In this document: piece by piece, positions 38,743-47,600 of the stretch
How positions within the stretch are numbered: the first letter of the stretch is position 1
Layout: the number at the start of each line of letters is the position of its first letter
NCBI GenBank assembly: GCA_002953655.1
Contig: CP025839.1
Span: forward strand, 1-64,000
Reading direction: 5' to 3'
Source of the DNA: Latilactobacillus sakei
GTDB lineage: Bacteria > Bacillota > Bacilli > Lactobacillales > Lactobacillaceae
Length of the DNA: 64,000 nt
Program-made: the position numbers and the translations under genes
The notes under the pieces: model-generated
What the model saw: only the letters and a program-made list of their open reading frames with translations
Database searches by the model: none
Told to the model about the DNA's origin: nothing

Positions 38743-39210
38743 ATGACCGAAAAACAACCTTTAAACATTGAAGTTACTTCAATGCACTACCAAAAACTAT
38801 TAATCGCGATTGATGATGATGATCCAACGTCATCAAAACGCGCTTTTAACTATGCTTGTACCGTCGCTAAGATGTACCAAATTCCAATGGGGATTGTCAG
38901 CATCTTAGAAACGGGCGATTTAAATATCTATCAATCACTCTCACCAAACGTGGTCGCTAAACGACGGGAAGAAATTGCCGCGGACCTAGATATCTTCGTT
39001 CAAAAGGCCCAAGAATTCGGGGTGCAAGAAGTGACCCCAATTCTTGGTGAAGGGAATCCAGGTCACGTGATTGTTGAAGAAATCATTCCTGAATTTAAAC
39101 CGGATCTTGTCATCTGTGGTTCAAAAACAAAACCTTCAAAACACCTAATCGGTACGCATGCGAGCTACTTATCTAAATATGCCCCTAGCTCAGTGATGGT
39201 TGTCCGTTAA
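38743..39210 (+). CDS. Universal stress protein (UspA family), copy 2
   Basis: This is a 155-residue UspA-fold protein. It begins with a 15-residue extension, then HYQKLLIAIDDDDPTSSKRAF, a core beta-alpha-beta fold, and a late VICGSKTKPSKHLIGTHASYL. That tail is a weaker form of the ATP-binding motif and differs from copy 1, so nucleotide binding is less certain. It is coupled to the PanE-like gene. Confidence 0.85.
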   Translation: MTEKQPLNIEVTSMHYQKLLIAIDDDDPTSSKRAFNYACTVAKMYQIPMGIVSILETGDLNIYQSLSPNVVAKRREEIAADLDIFVQKAQEFGVQEVTPILGEGNPGHVIVEEIIPEFKPDLVICGSKTKPSKHLIGTHASYLSKYAPSSVMVVR

Positions 39211-39216
39211 AATTTT

Positions 39217-39258
39217 AAAAGCACCCAAACAATTTTTATTTTGTTTTGGGTGCTTTTT
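39217..39258 (+). terminator. Terminator after usp copy 2
   Basis: AAAAGCACCCAAA.CAA pairs with TTG.TTTGGGTGCTTTT, followed by T. Confidence 0.88.
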
Positions 39259-39290
39259 CAATTAGAATAGGATTATCAGGAGGCAAGACT

Positions 39291-40019
39291 ATGGTAGAAT
39301 GTCCACAATGTCATATTAAATACGGTCGTAAACTGCACCAGTGTCCAAATTGCGGTGCGGCTGCAATCAATCACGAGACGACCCAAACAGAAACAACCCA
39401 ACTCAAGTATCACCAATTTTTACAGGCGAGTTGGCGCCAACCACTACAAACACCTTGGCGGTGGGTTAATCCGCAATTTGGCTGGATAACCTTTATCATC
39501 TTATTGTTACTTAATACGGCGACGATTAGTTTATTGATGGCGGGCTGGTCTGAACAAGTGGGGGCCGTGGCCGGTGTTACTGGGACCCAAGTGATTTTAC
39601 GGCAACCAGTAGCACTATGGCCGCTTGAATTACGTTTGTTCTTGATTCAATTGGGTGGATTATTGGTTTTAGTGGGGACTGGGTACTTATTAAAACGGTA
39701 TCTTTTAAAACAAAAAAATTTGCGCTTTGACCGCTATTTAACTGAAATCAGTGCTTACGGGAGCTTCGTCTTACTGCTAACGATGGCGGCCTTGTTGGTT
39801 ACTTTTATGGCTGGTTTGATGGCGCTGTGGTTAGTTGTCATCTTACTGGTGTTGAGTTATCTCTGGTTGAACATGGCAATTGTTGTCAGTTTAATCCGGC
39901 AACCAATGGCGGGCTTTGATCAATTTTACACGGTCATCTTATTTGAAATTATCGTGCACTTGTTATTACTTGTGATGAGTAGTCAAGTGATTATGATGGG
40001 CCTTGCGAACCTTCTCTAA
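39291..40019 (+). CDS. Zinc-ribbon membrane protein of unknown function
   Basis: This 242-residue protein opens with a two-CxxC zinc ribbon (MVECPQCHIKYGRKLHQCPNC). A polar linker and about five hydrophobic helices follow (about 60-80, 115-135, 150-172, 176-196 and 208-230). Such zinc-ribbon plus multi-helix proteins are common in lactobacilli and have no known role. The start is ATG 39291 after AGGAGG; the longer frame from 39246 overlaps the preceding terminator and is not used. Confidence 0.75.
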   Translation: MVECPQCHIKYGRKLHQCPNCGAAAINHETTQTETTQLKYHQFLQASWRQPLQTPWRWVNPQFGWITFIILLLLNTATISLLMAGWSEQVGAVAGVTGTQVILRQPVALWPLELRLFLIQLGGLLVLVGTGYLLKRYLLKQKNLRFDRYLTEISAYGSFVLLLTMAALLVTFMAGLMALWLVVILLVLSYLWLNMAIVVSLIRQPMAGFDQFYTVILFEIIVHLLLLVMSSQVIMMGLANLL

Positions 40020-40104
40020 AAATAAAAGTGCGTATTTTGGTACACTTTTTGAAAAAGGGACTAATATAGAAAGTGTAATAAGAAATATTTAGGAGGCTTT
40101 TGCA

Positions 40105-40320
40105 ATGGCAGTAGGTACAGCAACATTGGTTTTAGATATGAAGATGTCAGAGGCATTTGACTGGAGCGACGATGCAACAATCGTGAGAGACGCATTATGG
40201 GACCACTATATGGAATCAAATGGTCACAATACGGATCAAACCGTTGCCGCAATGAAACCTTACCTCAGCATGAGCGATTCAGAAGTTCGGACTAAAGCTG
40301 AAGCACTTTTAAAAAAATAA
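40105..40320 (+). CDS. Small conserved-looking hypothetical protein
   Basis: A 71-residue protein of unknown function, acidic in the first half and helical overall (AVGTATLVLDMKMSEAFDWS; EVRTKAEALLKK). It has a clear AGGAGG Shine-Dalgarno, strict codon use and its own terminator, so I accept it as a gene. It is not recognised as any family and shows no membrane helix or metal motif. Confidence 0.7.
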   Translation: MAVGTATLVLDMKMSEAFDWSDDATIVRDALWDHYMESNGHNTDQTVAAMKPYLSMSDSEVRTKAEALLKK

Positions 40321-40329
40321 CTGAAGACT

Positions 40330-40372
40330 AAAAAAGTCGCTATGAACAAGCAATTGTTCATAGCGACTTTTT
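40330..40372. terminator. Terminator, probably bidirectional
   Basis: AAAAAGTCGCTATGAACAA pairs with TTGTTCATAGCGACTTTTT (19 bp). It lies between the small + strand gene and the convergent cfa. Confidence 0.95.
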
Positions 40373-40409
40373 GATTAAGTAAAGCGTGCTTATAGCACAC
40401 ACTTTTATT

Positions 40410-41597
40410 TTAGATATTATACATATAAGCGCGGGTCATTGGTAAGTCACGGGCACTAGCACCTTTAGAAACGAGGTATTGAATGACATCGATATTACCA
40501 GATTCAAAAGATGAGGCACAAGCTTGGAGATAAAGATCCCACATTCTCACGAATTCAAGACTCGTTTGTTGTTGGATTTCATCACGGTGTGCGTTGAAAT
40601 TGGCATCCCAAATTTCCAACGTCTTTTGATAGTGGCGACGTAAAGGTTCCATGTCAGCAATTTGTAAGCCGGCATCGACAATGTGTTGCGTATTTTCAAC
40701 CAAGCCTGGCACATAACCACCGGGGAAGATATACTTGTTGATCCAGGCGTTTTTGGCGCCCCCTTGTTGACGCGTAATGCCGTGAATCAGGGCGACGCCA
40801 TCGTCTGTTAAGTAGTCGGCAACATCTTTGAAGTATTCAGCCAAGTTTTCTTGACCAACATGTTCAAACATACCGACACTTGTAATGTAATCAAATGGGG
40901 CGTGTTTTAATTCACGATAATCGACGAGTTCAACAGACGCAACGTCACCGAGCCCTTCTTCATTAATTCGTTGTTGAACAAAATTATATTGTTCTTGGCT
41001 TAAAGTAATGCCGACCACTTTTAAGTGATACTCCTTAGCAGCGGTTAACATCAATGTCCCCCAGCCACAGCCAATATCGAGCAATGTCCGATTAGGTTGT
41101 GGGTTGAGCTTTTGTAAAATATGGTGAACCTTATTGATTTGAGCAGTTTCCAAATCATCGGTTGGTTGTTCAAAATAAGCACAAGAATAAGTCATGGTTT
41201 TATCTAGCCAAAGTTGGTAGAAATCATTACCCAAGTCGTAGTGACTTTGGATATCTTTTTTGCTAGCTTTTTCTGAATGTGATTGTTTAGGTAAGAAGTG
41301 AATGTAACTGTGATTGCGCATAAAACTCTCTGAGCTATTGTAAGCAGCCGTTAGTAGTTTTTGAAGGGGGGCGTCACCTTTGCCTGTGACCTCGATATCG
41401 CCTGCCATATAGGCTTCCCCTAAGGCTAATGAAGCGTTGCTGGTTAATGATTTGATGGGGATGAGTTTTTTAAAAGTAATTGCTATTTCAGGCTCTCCGG
41501 TTCCGTAGACGTCAGTACTACCATCCCAAAAGTGGACAGCGACTGGAAAATCAAAAGAGTGTTGTAGTAGTTTCTTATAAAAAGTTTTTTCTAACAT
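40410..41597 (-). CDS. cfa: Cyclopropane-fatty-acyl-phospholipid synthase
   Basis: Cfa adds a methylene group from S-adenosylmethionine to unsaturated acyl chains of membrane lipids, which gives acid and cold tolerance. The 395-residue protein has an N-terminal lipid-binding part and a SAM-binding domain [18 protein letters not shown]. The catalytic segment [17 protein letters not shown] and [10 protein letters not shown] are also present. The start is ATG 41597 ([11 protein letters not shown]), 8 bp after AAAGGA; the longer frame (41672) has no ribosome-binding site. Confidence 0.95.
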   Translation of the reverse strand: MLEKTFYKKLLQHSFDFPVAVHFWDGSTDVYGTGEPEIAITFKKLIPIKSLTSNASLALGEAYMAGDIEVTGKGDAPLQKLLTAAYNSSESFMRNHSYIHFLPKQSHSEKASKKDIQSHYDLGNDFYQLWLDKTMTYSCAYFEQPTDDLETAQINKVHHILQKLNPQPNRTLLDIGCGWGTLMLTAAKEYHLKVVGITLSQEQYNFVQQRINEEGLGDVASVELVDYRELKHAPFDYITSVGMFEHVGQENLAEYFKDVADYLTDDGVALIHGITRQQGGAKNAWINKYIFPGGYVPGLVENTQHIVDAGLQIADMEPLRRHYQKTLEIWDANFNAHRDEIQQQTSLEFVRMWDLYLQACASSFESGNIDVIQYLVSKGASARDLPMTRAYMYNI

Positions 41598-41761
41598 TCC
41601 GAAAATCCTTTCTAGGAAAAATTTTTTAATACCAAACCAGTATACGTTTATTTTAAAAATTATGTAAGTCATAACACTTATGTAAGGTTAGGTTTTTCAT
41701 TATTCAATTGACGTGAAGTGTTGTAAAATGATGATATGTTTTTAAACAGGGAGGAAAACGA

Positions 41762-42775
41762 GTGACTTTATACCAACGCTTTGTAGCGAATCAACAATTA
41801 CGGCGCCTAGTCGTTTTAATGGGCATGATTGGCGTTATTTTCGCAGTACGTTCGATGATGAATATTATTTTATTAACGTTCATTTTCACTTTTTTAGTAA
41901 CCCAATTGGTGCGCCACATCCAACGTTATGTGCGGATACCGCCAGCAGCGGTGGTCGTACCGCTGTATATTTTAGTAATTTTACTGGTGTATTTAGGGGT
42001 GACCATTTACGTTCCCCAAATTGCGAAACAAACGATTAAATTAGGTGAAAGTGTCTATAATTTTTACCAGAGTCCATCGTTTGATGCCAATAAATTTATG
42101 CAGCTAATCAGCCAATACATGAAGCAATTTAATTTGACCGATCAGTTAAAACACGGTGTTTCAACCTTGGTTAACTATATTACTGGGATTGGTACGATGG
42201 GCGTCACGATTGTCTTGTCATTTATCCTCAGTTTCTTCTACACGATTGAACTAGATAAGCTACCACAATTTGGGCATCTCTTTTTGAAGAGTACGTATGG
42301 CTGGCTTTTCCAGGATATTGCTTATTTTGCTAAAAAATTTGTGAATACTTTTGGGGTGGTCATTGAGGCTCAAATTTTTATCGCAGTTGTCAACACGCTT
42401 TTAACGACAGTGACGTTAACGGTGATGAAGATGCCTAATATTCCGAGTTTGGCCATTATGATATTCCTATTGTCGATGGTACCAGTCGCGGGCGTCATTT
42501 TATCATGTATTCCGTTATGTATCATTGCCTTTTCAGTGGGTGGCGTGCAGTATGTGGTTTACATTCTGGTGATGATTACCGTCATTCACGCCTTGGAAGC
42601 TTACGTCTTGAATCCGCGTTTTATGTCGAGCAAGACACAACTACCAATTTTCTTCACTTTTGTCGTCCTCTTTGTGGCGGAACGGTTCTTAGGTACGTGG
42701 GGCTTAATTGTTGGGTTACCAATTTTCACGTTCTTCTTGGATGTCTTAGGGGTTAAAACGATTAAAACGAAATAA
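41762..42775 (+). CDS. AI-2E family transporter (GTG start)
   Basis: This is a 337-residue protein with about seven hydrophobic helices and the family core VPVAGVILSCIPLCIIAF and HALEAYVLNPRFMSSK. The family includes TqsA-like and PerM-like exporters; AI-2 transport is a family label, not shown here. The start is GTG, 7 bp after GGGAGGAAA. It is divergent from cfa, with about 160 bp between. Confidence 0.85.
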   Translation: MTLYQRFVANQQLRRLVVLMGMIGVIFAVRSMMNIILLTFIFTFLVTQLVRHIQRYVRIPPAAVVVPLYILVILLVYLGVTIYVPQIAKQTIKLGESVYNFYQSPSFDANKFMQLISQYMKQFNLTDQLKHGVSTLVNYITGIGTMGVTIVLSFILSFFYTIELDKLPQFGHLFLKSTYGWLFQDIAYFAKKFVNTFGVVIEAQIFIAVVNTLLTTVTLTVMKMPNIPSLAIMIFLLSMVPVAGVILSCIPLCIIAFSVGGVQYVVYILVMITVIHALEAYVLNPRFMSSKTQLPIFFTFVVLFVAERFLGTWGLIVGLPIFTFFLDVLGVKTIKTK

Positions 42776-42777
42776 CG

Positions 42778-42811
42778 AAAAAAGGACGCGGTATTAAGCC
42801 GGGTCCTTTTT
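42778..42811. terminator. Terminator after the AI-2E transporter gene
   Basis: AAAAAGGAC.CGG pairs with CCG.GTCCTTTTT, lying between the transporter gene and the convergent HTH gene. Confidence 0.85.
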
Positions 42812-42834
42812 GATTAGTTTAGCGTACTACTGAT

Positions 42835-43080
42835 TTATGAAAGAGATTCGGGGCGGGTTAAGTTACTGTCGGCAATGATGACAGCGAGTTGATTGAGATC
42901 AACTTGTAATTCAGTCGCGATGATGAACAACGCTTTTAATGAAGGGGCAGCGCCTTTTTCCCAGCGGAAAATCATGGAGCTACTGACCTTAATATTGTAT
43001 TTTTGCGTTAATAAATCGGCTAGCTGCCGCATCGTAAGATTCCGTGAAACCCGCTTATCATGTAATAGTTGTCCAAACAT
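42835..43080 (-). CDS. XRE-family HTH protein
   Basis: This is an 81-residue DNA-binding protein, nearly all one Cro/CI-type domain: MFGQLLHDKRVSRNLTMRQLADLL, then SSSMIFRWEKGAAPSLKALFIIATEL, a helix-turn-helix with the family's RWEKG motif. The start is ATG 43080 after GAAGGTG rather than GTG 43089. It is divergent from another small HTH gene (43250), with a strong promoter between. This is similar to a phage CI/Cro switch, but no phage genes are nearby. Confidence 0.8.
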   Translation of the reverse strand: MFGQLLHDKRVSRNLTMRQLADLLTQKYNIKVSSSMIFRWEKGAAPSLKALFIIATELQVDLNQLAVIIADSNLTRPESLS

Positions 43081-43172
43081 TAAATTCACCTTCTTACTCG
43101 CAATAAAAACTATAGTATTAAGTATATGACAAAATACGCTAAAAAGTTAACACTTTCGTACAAAATCGTTAA

Positions 43173-43201
43173 TTGACAAGTTTATCTAGATGACGTAATA
43201 T
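43173..43201 (+). promoter_or_regulatory. Sigma-A promoter of the + strand HTH gene
   Basis: The consensus TTGACA (43173-43178), exactly 17 bases, and TAATAT (43196-43201) form one of the best promoters in the window. They sit between the two divergent HTH genes. Confidence 0.8.
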
Positions 43202-43249
43202 TCCTAATGTGGAGCAAAGTTTGAGAATATTCATTTGGGGGTGCCAAAT

Positions 43250-43447
43250 TTGGCAGAAAAACTTTTTGTGTTATCAGGGTATTTAAAGAGTCATGACATC
43301 AAACAACAGGAAGTCGCTGATGTTTTAAATAAAACGTTAACAACTGCTAACCGTAAGATTCGCGGTAAAATTCCGTTTACCGTCAAGGAAATTCAGTTGC
43401 TACACGATCAGCTAGACGTACCGATTCTAATCTTCTTTGAGTCGTAG
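43250..43447 (+). CDS. Small HTH-like protein (TTG start)
   Basis: This is a protein of about 65 residues with a weak Cro-like helix-turn-helix (KQQEVADVLNKTLTTANRKI) and FTVKEIQLLHDQLDVPILIFF. TTG 43250 is preferred, with GGGGGTG 6 bp upstream; TTG 43235 is part of that same stretch. A minimal partner of the divergent XRE gene, it probably recognises the intergenic region. It lies between that gene and ddl, with no phage structural genes near. Confidence 0.6.
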   Translation: MAEKLFVLSGYLKSHDIKQQEVADVLNKTLTTANRKIRGKIPFTVKEIQLLHDQLDVPILIFFES

Positions 43448-43503
43448 TTCCTAAAGAGGAATGATTAGTATTAAGTGGGGGTACTGTTAGTGCTTAAGGA
43501 TAT

Positions 43504-43541
43504 AAAAAAAACGATAAGCCTTTGGGATTATCGTTTTTTTT
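43504..43541. terminator. Terminator between the HTH gene and ddl
   Basis: AAAAAAACGATAA pairs with TTATCGTTTTTTT. It ends both convergent genes. Confidence 0.9.
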
Positions 43542-43550
43542 GTACACTGA

Positions 43551-44603
43551 TTATTTTTCATTAAGTAAAGCTAATTTACCATTCACAATCATTTCACATA
43601 AATCAGGGTAGCTAATACCGAGGACTTCAGCTTCTTGTGGAATCAATGACAATGGGGTCATACCAGGTAATGTATTACCTTCGATGACGTGTAAGCCATT
43701 TTCAGGACTCCAGAAGAAGTCGATACGCGCATAGTTGGTTAAACCAAGTGCGTGCATAGCATCGAGGGCCATTTGTTTCATGGCTTCGTGAACGTCGTCT
43801 GGTAAGTTATTAGGTGGTGTGACGAATTTCGTTGTATTACCGGTTACGAATTTGTGTTCAAAGTCATACCAACCGTCATTAACTTCAATTTCAATGGCCG
43901 GTAATGGCTGGCCATTAATCACACCAAGTGAAAATTCGCGGCCCTTGATGAATTCTTCAATCAAGGCTTCATTGTCAAAACGTAAGGCATCTTCAACCGC
44001 TGGTTTTAATTCAGCTTCGTTGTGGACGATATGTGTTCCGACACTCGAACCGCCATTACTTGGTTTAACGACTACTGGGTAATCAAATGGGACTTCTGGC
44101 ATTGGTTGCTGGCGATAAGCAGCCACGAAACGAGCTGTTGGGATATTGTTGAAAAGTAAGATTTCTTTAGAAACCTTTTTGCTCATCGTAATACCAGCGG
44201 CTAATGTATCACTACCAGTATAAGGAATTTCAAAGACATCGAGAACCGCTTGGACTTTACCGTTTTCACCATCGCCACCATGTAGTGCGAGGAACACGAT
44301 ATCAGCAGTTTTACAAATCTCTAAGACATTCGGACCAAATAGTTGGGTTGAACCGTCTTGGCGAAGTTTATTGATGGCATCATCTGTTAAGACTTCATCA
44401 TCAATATCGTAATCTTTTTCAACTGGGTCAGATGAATAAAGCGAGTCAATTGTGGCACCGTCTTTTAATTCATTCCCTAAGAAAAGATCAACAAAGGCTA
44501 CTTCATGGCCCTTGGTTTGTAGTGCGTGGGTAATCTTGTGTCCGGACGTTAGTGAAACGTTACGTTCAGTACTACGACCGCCCGCTAAGACAACAATTTT
44601 CAT
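43551..44603 (-). CDS. ddl: D-alanine ligase, Phe-type (probable D-Ala-D-Lac ligase)
   Basis: Ddl joins D-Ala to a second D-residue for the peptidoglycan stem. The 350-residue ATP-grasp enzyme has N-terminal [34 protein letters not shown] and the C-terminal metal-binding [13 protein letters not shown]. At KF (251-252) in [11 protein letters not shown]252 occupies the place of E. coli DdlB Tyr216. Phe there marks D-Ala-D-Lac ligases of vancomycin-resistant lactobacilli and Leuconostoc. Monocistronic, ending at a strong terminator. Confidence 0.93.
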   Translation of the reverse strand: MKIVVLAGGRSTERNVSLTSGHKITHALQTKGHEVAFVDLFLGNELKDGATIDSLYSSDPVEKDYDIDDEVLTDDAINKLRQDGSTQLFGPNVLEICKTADIVFLALHGGDGENGKVQAVLDVFEIPYTGSDTLAAGITMSKKVSKEILLFNNIPTARFVAAYRQQPMPEVPFDYPVVVKPSNGGSSVGTHIVHNEAELKPAVEDALRFDNEALIEEFIKGREFSLGVINGQPLPAIEIEVNDGWYDFEHKFVTGNTTKFVTPPNNLPDDVHEAMKQMALDAMHALGLTNYARIDFFWSPENGLHVIEGNTLPGMTPLSLIPQEAEVLGISYPDLCEMIVNGKLALLNEK

Positions 44604-44701
44604 ATGAATCGACCTCCGAATATTTTTGGAACCTTAAGTATAGCATAAAACGCTTAAGGCGGGAATTAAAATACTAAACGAGGGTGATTAATTATCCGTT
44701 T

Positions 44702-44728
44702 TTGGCACTCGCTACAATTGAGTGCTAA
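44702..44728. promoter_or_regulatory. CIRCE operator (HrcA site) of hsp20
   Basis: TTGGCACTC, nine bases (GCTACAATT) and GAGTGCTAA match CIRCE TTAGCACTC-N9-GAGTGCTAA at 17 of 18 arm bases. It lies just before the hsp20 promoter (TTGCAA at 44733, TAAAAT at 44755). Confidence 0.88.
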
Positions 44729-44732
44729 ATAC

Positions 44733-44760
44733 TTGCAATAAGCGACTAACACGTTAAAAT
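44733..44760 (+). promoter_or_regulatory. Promoter of hsp20
   Basis: TTGCAA (44733-44738), 16 bases, TAAAAT (44755-44760), directly downstream of CIRCE, 37 bp before the ATG. Confidence 0.65.
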
Positions 44761-44797
44761 AGAATTGTAATCAAGATAAAGAAAGGAAGTTTTAGAG

Positions 44798-45238
44798 ATG
44801 GCAAACGAATTAATGGATCGTCGTCAAGATTGGTTAGATAGCTTGGTAGGGGATGACTTTTTCAAGAACTTCGGCAAACAATTCTTTGCAATGTCACCTG
44901 AAACTGACAACCTGTTGAAGACCGATGTGAAGGAAACTGACAAGGATTATCAATTAACAGTTGACTTACCTGGACTTGAAAAACAAGACATTCACGTTGA
45001 TTATCAAAATAATACGTTAAAAATTAGTGCAAAACGAGATAGCTTTAACGATCATAGTGACTCAGAAGGAAACTTAATTCAAAGTGAACGTCACTACGGT
45101 CGCTTCAGCCGTCAATATTATTTACCAGAAGTTGATCGCCAAGCGATTAGCGCAAAATACGATAACGGTGTTTTACAATTAGTTTTACCAAAAATGGCGG
45201 AAGATACACAAGCTACCAGCCAAATTGAAATTCAATAA
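44798..45238 (+). CDS. hsp20: Small heat-shock protein Hsp20
   Basis: This is an ATP-independent chaperone of 146 residues with an alpha-crystallin domain (about 43-138): DYQLTVDLPGLEKQDIHVDY, ERHYGRFSRQYYLPEVD, and the terminal YDNGVLQLVLPK. A short Asp/Phe-rich N-terminus precedes it. The CIRCE element upstream shows that HrcA controls it, which is unusual for Hsp20 genes, many of which are CtsR-controlled. Own terminator. Confidence 0.94.
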   Translation: MANELMDRRQDWLDSLVGDDFFKNFGKQFFAMSPETDNLLKTDVKETDKDYQLTVDLPGLEKQDIHVDYQNNTLKISAKRDSFNDHSDSEGNLIQSERHYGRFSRQYYLPEVDRQAISAKYDNGVLQLVLPKMAEDTQATSQIEIQ

Positions 45239-45248
45239 TGAGTATTTC

Positions 45249-45282
45249 AGAGTCACCGATTTTAGTTGGTGACTCTTTTTTT
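45249..45282 (+). terminator. Terminator after hsp20
   Basis: AGAGTCACC / GGTGACTCT stem with a 10-base loop, then a run of T. Confidence 0.9.
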
Positions 45283-45361
45283 GTGGTCAATAATAATAAT
45301 GCGTTTTCGTGAGGGATATTGTATAGTTAAAGTAGTTAATAAATGTTGAGGAGGCATTAAT

Positions 45362-46258
45362 ATGCTAACGTTAACGCATCTTGAAAAAAGTTTTGGGGCG
45401 ATGAAAGCTGTTGATGATGTATCGTTTACCGTTCAACCTGGCGAAATATTGGGGCTTATTGGGCAAAACGGGGCTGGCAAGACGACCACTTTTAGAATGA
45501 TATTGAATTTTTTAACACCAGATAGCGGGACGATTTTGTGGCAGGGCCATGCATTTACCAGTCGTGATTACGATCAATTAGGTTACTTGCCAGAAGAACG
45601 GGGTCTTTATCCTAAGATGACCGTGGAACAGCAAATTTTATATTTTGCACAATTGCGCGGCCGAACTGCGGCGGAAATTAAACCACAGATTGACGAGTGG
45701 TTAGCACGCTTTGCTGTTAAGGGCCAACGTACCGATAAGATTAAGGATTTATCTAAGGGTAATCAACAAAAGGTACAACTGATTGCGACCTTAATTCATA
45801 AACCAGCGCTCATTATTTTGGATGAACCATTCAGTGGATTGGATCCTGTAAATGCAGGTTTATTAGAAGATGGTATTTTATGGTTGAAGTCGCAAGGCTC
45901 GGCAATCATTTTTTCAAGTCATGATATGACCAATGTTGCCAAGATTAGTGATCGAATTGTCATGTTGCGTAACGGGCAAGTCGTGTTATCCGGAAGTGTC
46001 GACGAAGTACGGGCGCAGTTCGGCCGCACCAAACTTTTCTTAGAGTCCCCCCTAACACAATCTGAATTGGAACAAATTGATGGTGTTTCACGTGTAACAC
46101 GTCACGGACATCAGTTTGAATTAACCCTAGCTGACGAAGCGGTTGGCAAAGTGATTTTCGAGCGTGCGACACAAGCGGGCTACATACCGGAATTTAGTCA
46201 ACAAGCCCCTAGTTTAGACGAAATATTTAGATTGAAAGTGGGGGAGCAACATGACTAA
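45362..46258 (+). CDS. ABC transporter ATP-binding protein (NatA/YhaQ-like)
   Basis: This is a 298-residue ATPase for an export-type ABC system. Walker A is GQNGAGKTT (about 37-45), then the signature LSKGNQQKVQLIATL, Walker B LIILDEPFSGLDPV, and a C-terminal domain (after about 220) of NatA type. The stop overlaps the permease gene start by 8 bp. The cargo (sodium, a peptide or an antimicrobial) cannot be told. A strong parS-like site occurs in its 3' half (46084-46099). Confidence 0.9.
   Translation: MLTLTHLEKSFGAMKAVDDVSFTVQPGEILGLIGQNGAGKTTTFRMILNFLTPDSGTILWQGHAFTSRDYDQLGYLPEERGLYPKMTVEQQILYFAQLRGRTAAEIKPQIDEWLARFAVKGQRTDKIKDLSKGNQQKVQLIATLIHKPALIILDEPFSGLDPVNAGLLEDGILWLKSQGSAIIFSSHDMTNVAKISDRIVMLRNGQVVLSGSVDEVRAQFGRTKLFLESPLTQSELEQIDGVSRVTRHGHQFELTLADEAVGKVIFERATQAGYIPEFSQQAPSLDEIFRLKVGEQHD
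46084..46099. promoter_or_regulatory. parS: parS-like site inside the ABC ATPase gene
   Basis: TGTTTCACGTGTAACA matches the ParB-binding parS TGTTTCACGTGAAACA at 15 of 16 bases, including the central CACGTG. It is about 46 kb from oriC. Confidence 0.6.
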
Positions 46259-47495
46259 ATTTAAAATTATTTTTAAACAGGTTTTCTTTAAAAATATTAA
46301 AAGCCCGGCCTATATCATCATGATTATCATGCCAATTATTCTATTGGGGGTCATCTTAGGGGTTGGCAAACTGATGGATCAATCTGCTGAACCAGCCAAG
46401 ATTGCGGTGCTCAGTCAACAACCGGCTGAACAAGCAGCCTTGCAACAAATGAGAGGGCAAGATTATGTCATCGATCCGCAAATTAAGACGCAACCGCAAG
46501 CCGCTCAGGCATTAAAACAAGAAAAAATCGATGGTTATTTAGTTATTCAACAAGGTAATAGTCAATATTTCGAACGACAGGATAGCCGTGATTTTGATCC
46601 GAGTGGGATTCAAAATCAACTCAATGAAATGAATATTGTAACCCTTGCGCGGCAAGCGAATGTCCCAGCGGACCAAATTCAAAAGTTAACGACACCGATG
46701 ACCATTAAATCGGTGACCGTTCAGTTTGAAGCGGGCCAACCAAAAATTGATCAGGCCAATCAAAAACAAGTTGGTGAAGGGATTTCATTAGCGATTACCG
46801 TCTTAATGTTTGTCTTCATCGTTAATTACGCGGGGATTATCGCACAAGAAATTGCGACTGAAAAAGGCTCGCGCATTATGGAAATCATTCTCTCGAGTGT
46901 CTCGGCGACCACCCAATTCTTTGCTAAAATTGCCGCAGTCTTAGCATTAGTTTTAACCCAGATTGTCTTTTACATCCTAATTGGAGTGGCGGGTTATCAC
47001 TATTTAAAACAACAATTACCATTATCGGCAATTTTAAAACAAGTCGGGCCCAACCTCTGGACGCCACCGGTTTGGTATGCGATTAGTTTTCTAATTGTCG
47101 GGGTTTTACTCTATACGGTGATTGCAGCAATGCTCGGATCGGTTGTTTCGCGAATGGATCAAGTCCAACAAGCCATTTCACCGCTGTTGATTCTCAGTAC
47201 GATTAGTTACATGTGCGGGTTCATCTTAACGACGCGCTCGGATATCGGCTTTTTAAAAGTCCTGAGCTATGTACCGCTCTTTTCACAAATTATGTTACCG
47301 GTGCGTTTTGCTAGCGGCGATTTAAGTGCGACCGCCGCCACGCTGGGTCTTGGCTTAGCGATTATCACATTGATTGGCCTTACCTACTTGGCGCTGATTA
47401 TCTATCGTATGAACATTTTGGTTTATTCAGACAAAGGCGTGATACGCTCATTTATGCGGTCATTTACAATGCTGAAGGCGGAAAAACAAAAATAA
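46251..47495 (+). CDS. ABC-2 type permease (NatB/YhaP-like)
   Basis: This is a 414-residue partner of the ATPase encoded just before it. One N-terminal helix (about 18-38) and a large external domain (about 40-180) are followed by five or six helices. EKGSRIMEIILSSVSATTQFFAKI is the characteristic NatB motif. An extruded cation or toxic compound is the likely cargo. Translational coupling through the 8-bp overlap. Terminator downstream. Confidence 0.88.
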   Translation: MTKFKIIFKQVFFKNIKSPAYIIMIIMPIILLGVILGVGKLMDQSAEPAKIAVLSQQPAEQAALQQMRGQDYVIDPQIKTQPQAAQALKQEKIDGYLVIQQGNSQYFERQDSRDFDPSGIQNQLNEMNIVTLARQANVPADQIQKLTTPMTIKSVTVQFEAGQPKIDQANQKQVGEGISLAITVLMFVFIVNYAGIIAQEIATEKGSRIMEIILSSVSATTQFFAKIAAVLALVLTQIVFYILIGVAGYHYLKQQLPLSAILKQVGPNLWTPPVWYAISFLIVGVLLYTVIAAMLGSVVSRMDQVQQAISPLLILSTISYMCGFILTTRSDIGFLKVLSYVPLFSQIMLPVRFASGDLSATAATLGLGLAIITLIGLTYLALIIYRMNILVYSDKGVIRSFMRSFTMLKAEKQK

Positions 47496-47547
47496 AAAGG
47501 TGAGAATAGCAACTATGAGAACCTAATTTGGTTATAAAGAGTTAGCT

Positions 47548-47600
47548 AAAAAAAACGGAATTAGGACAAAATTTATTTTTGTCTCAATTCCGTTTTTTTT
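47548..47600. terminator. Bidirectional terminator
   Basis: AAAAAAACGGAATT.GGACAAAA pairs with TTTTGTC..AATTCCGTTTTTTT, between the permease gene and the convergent DUF1048 gene. Confidence 0.92.
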
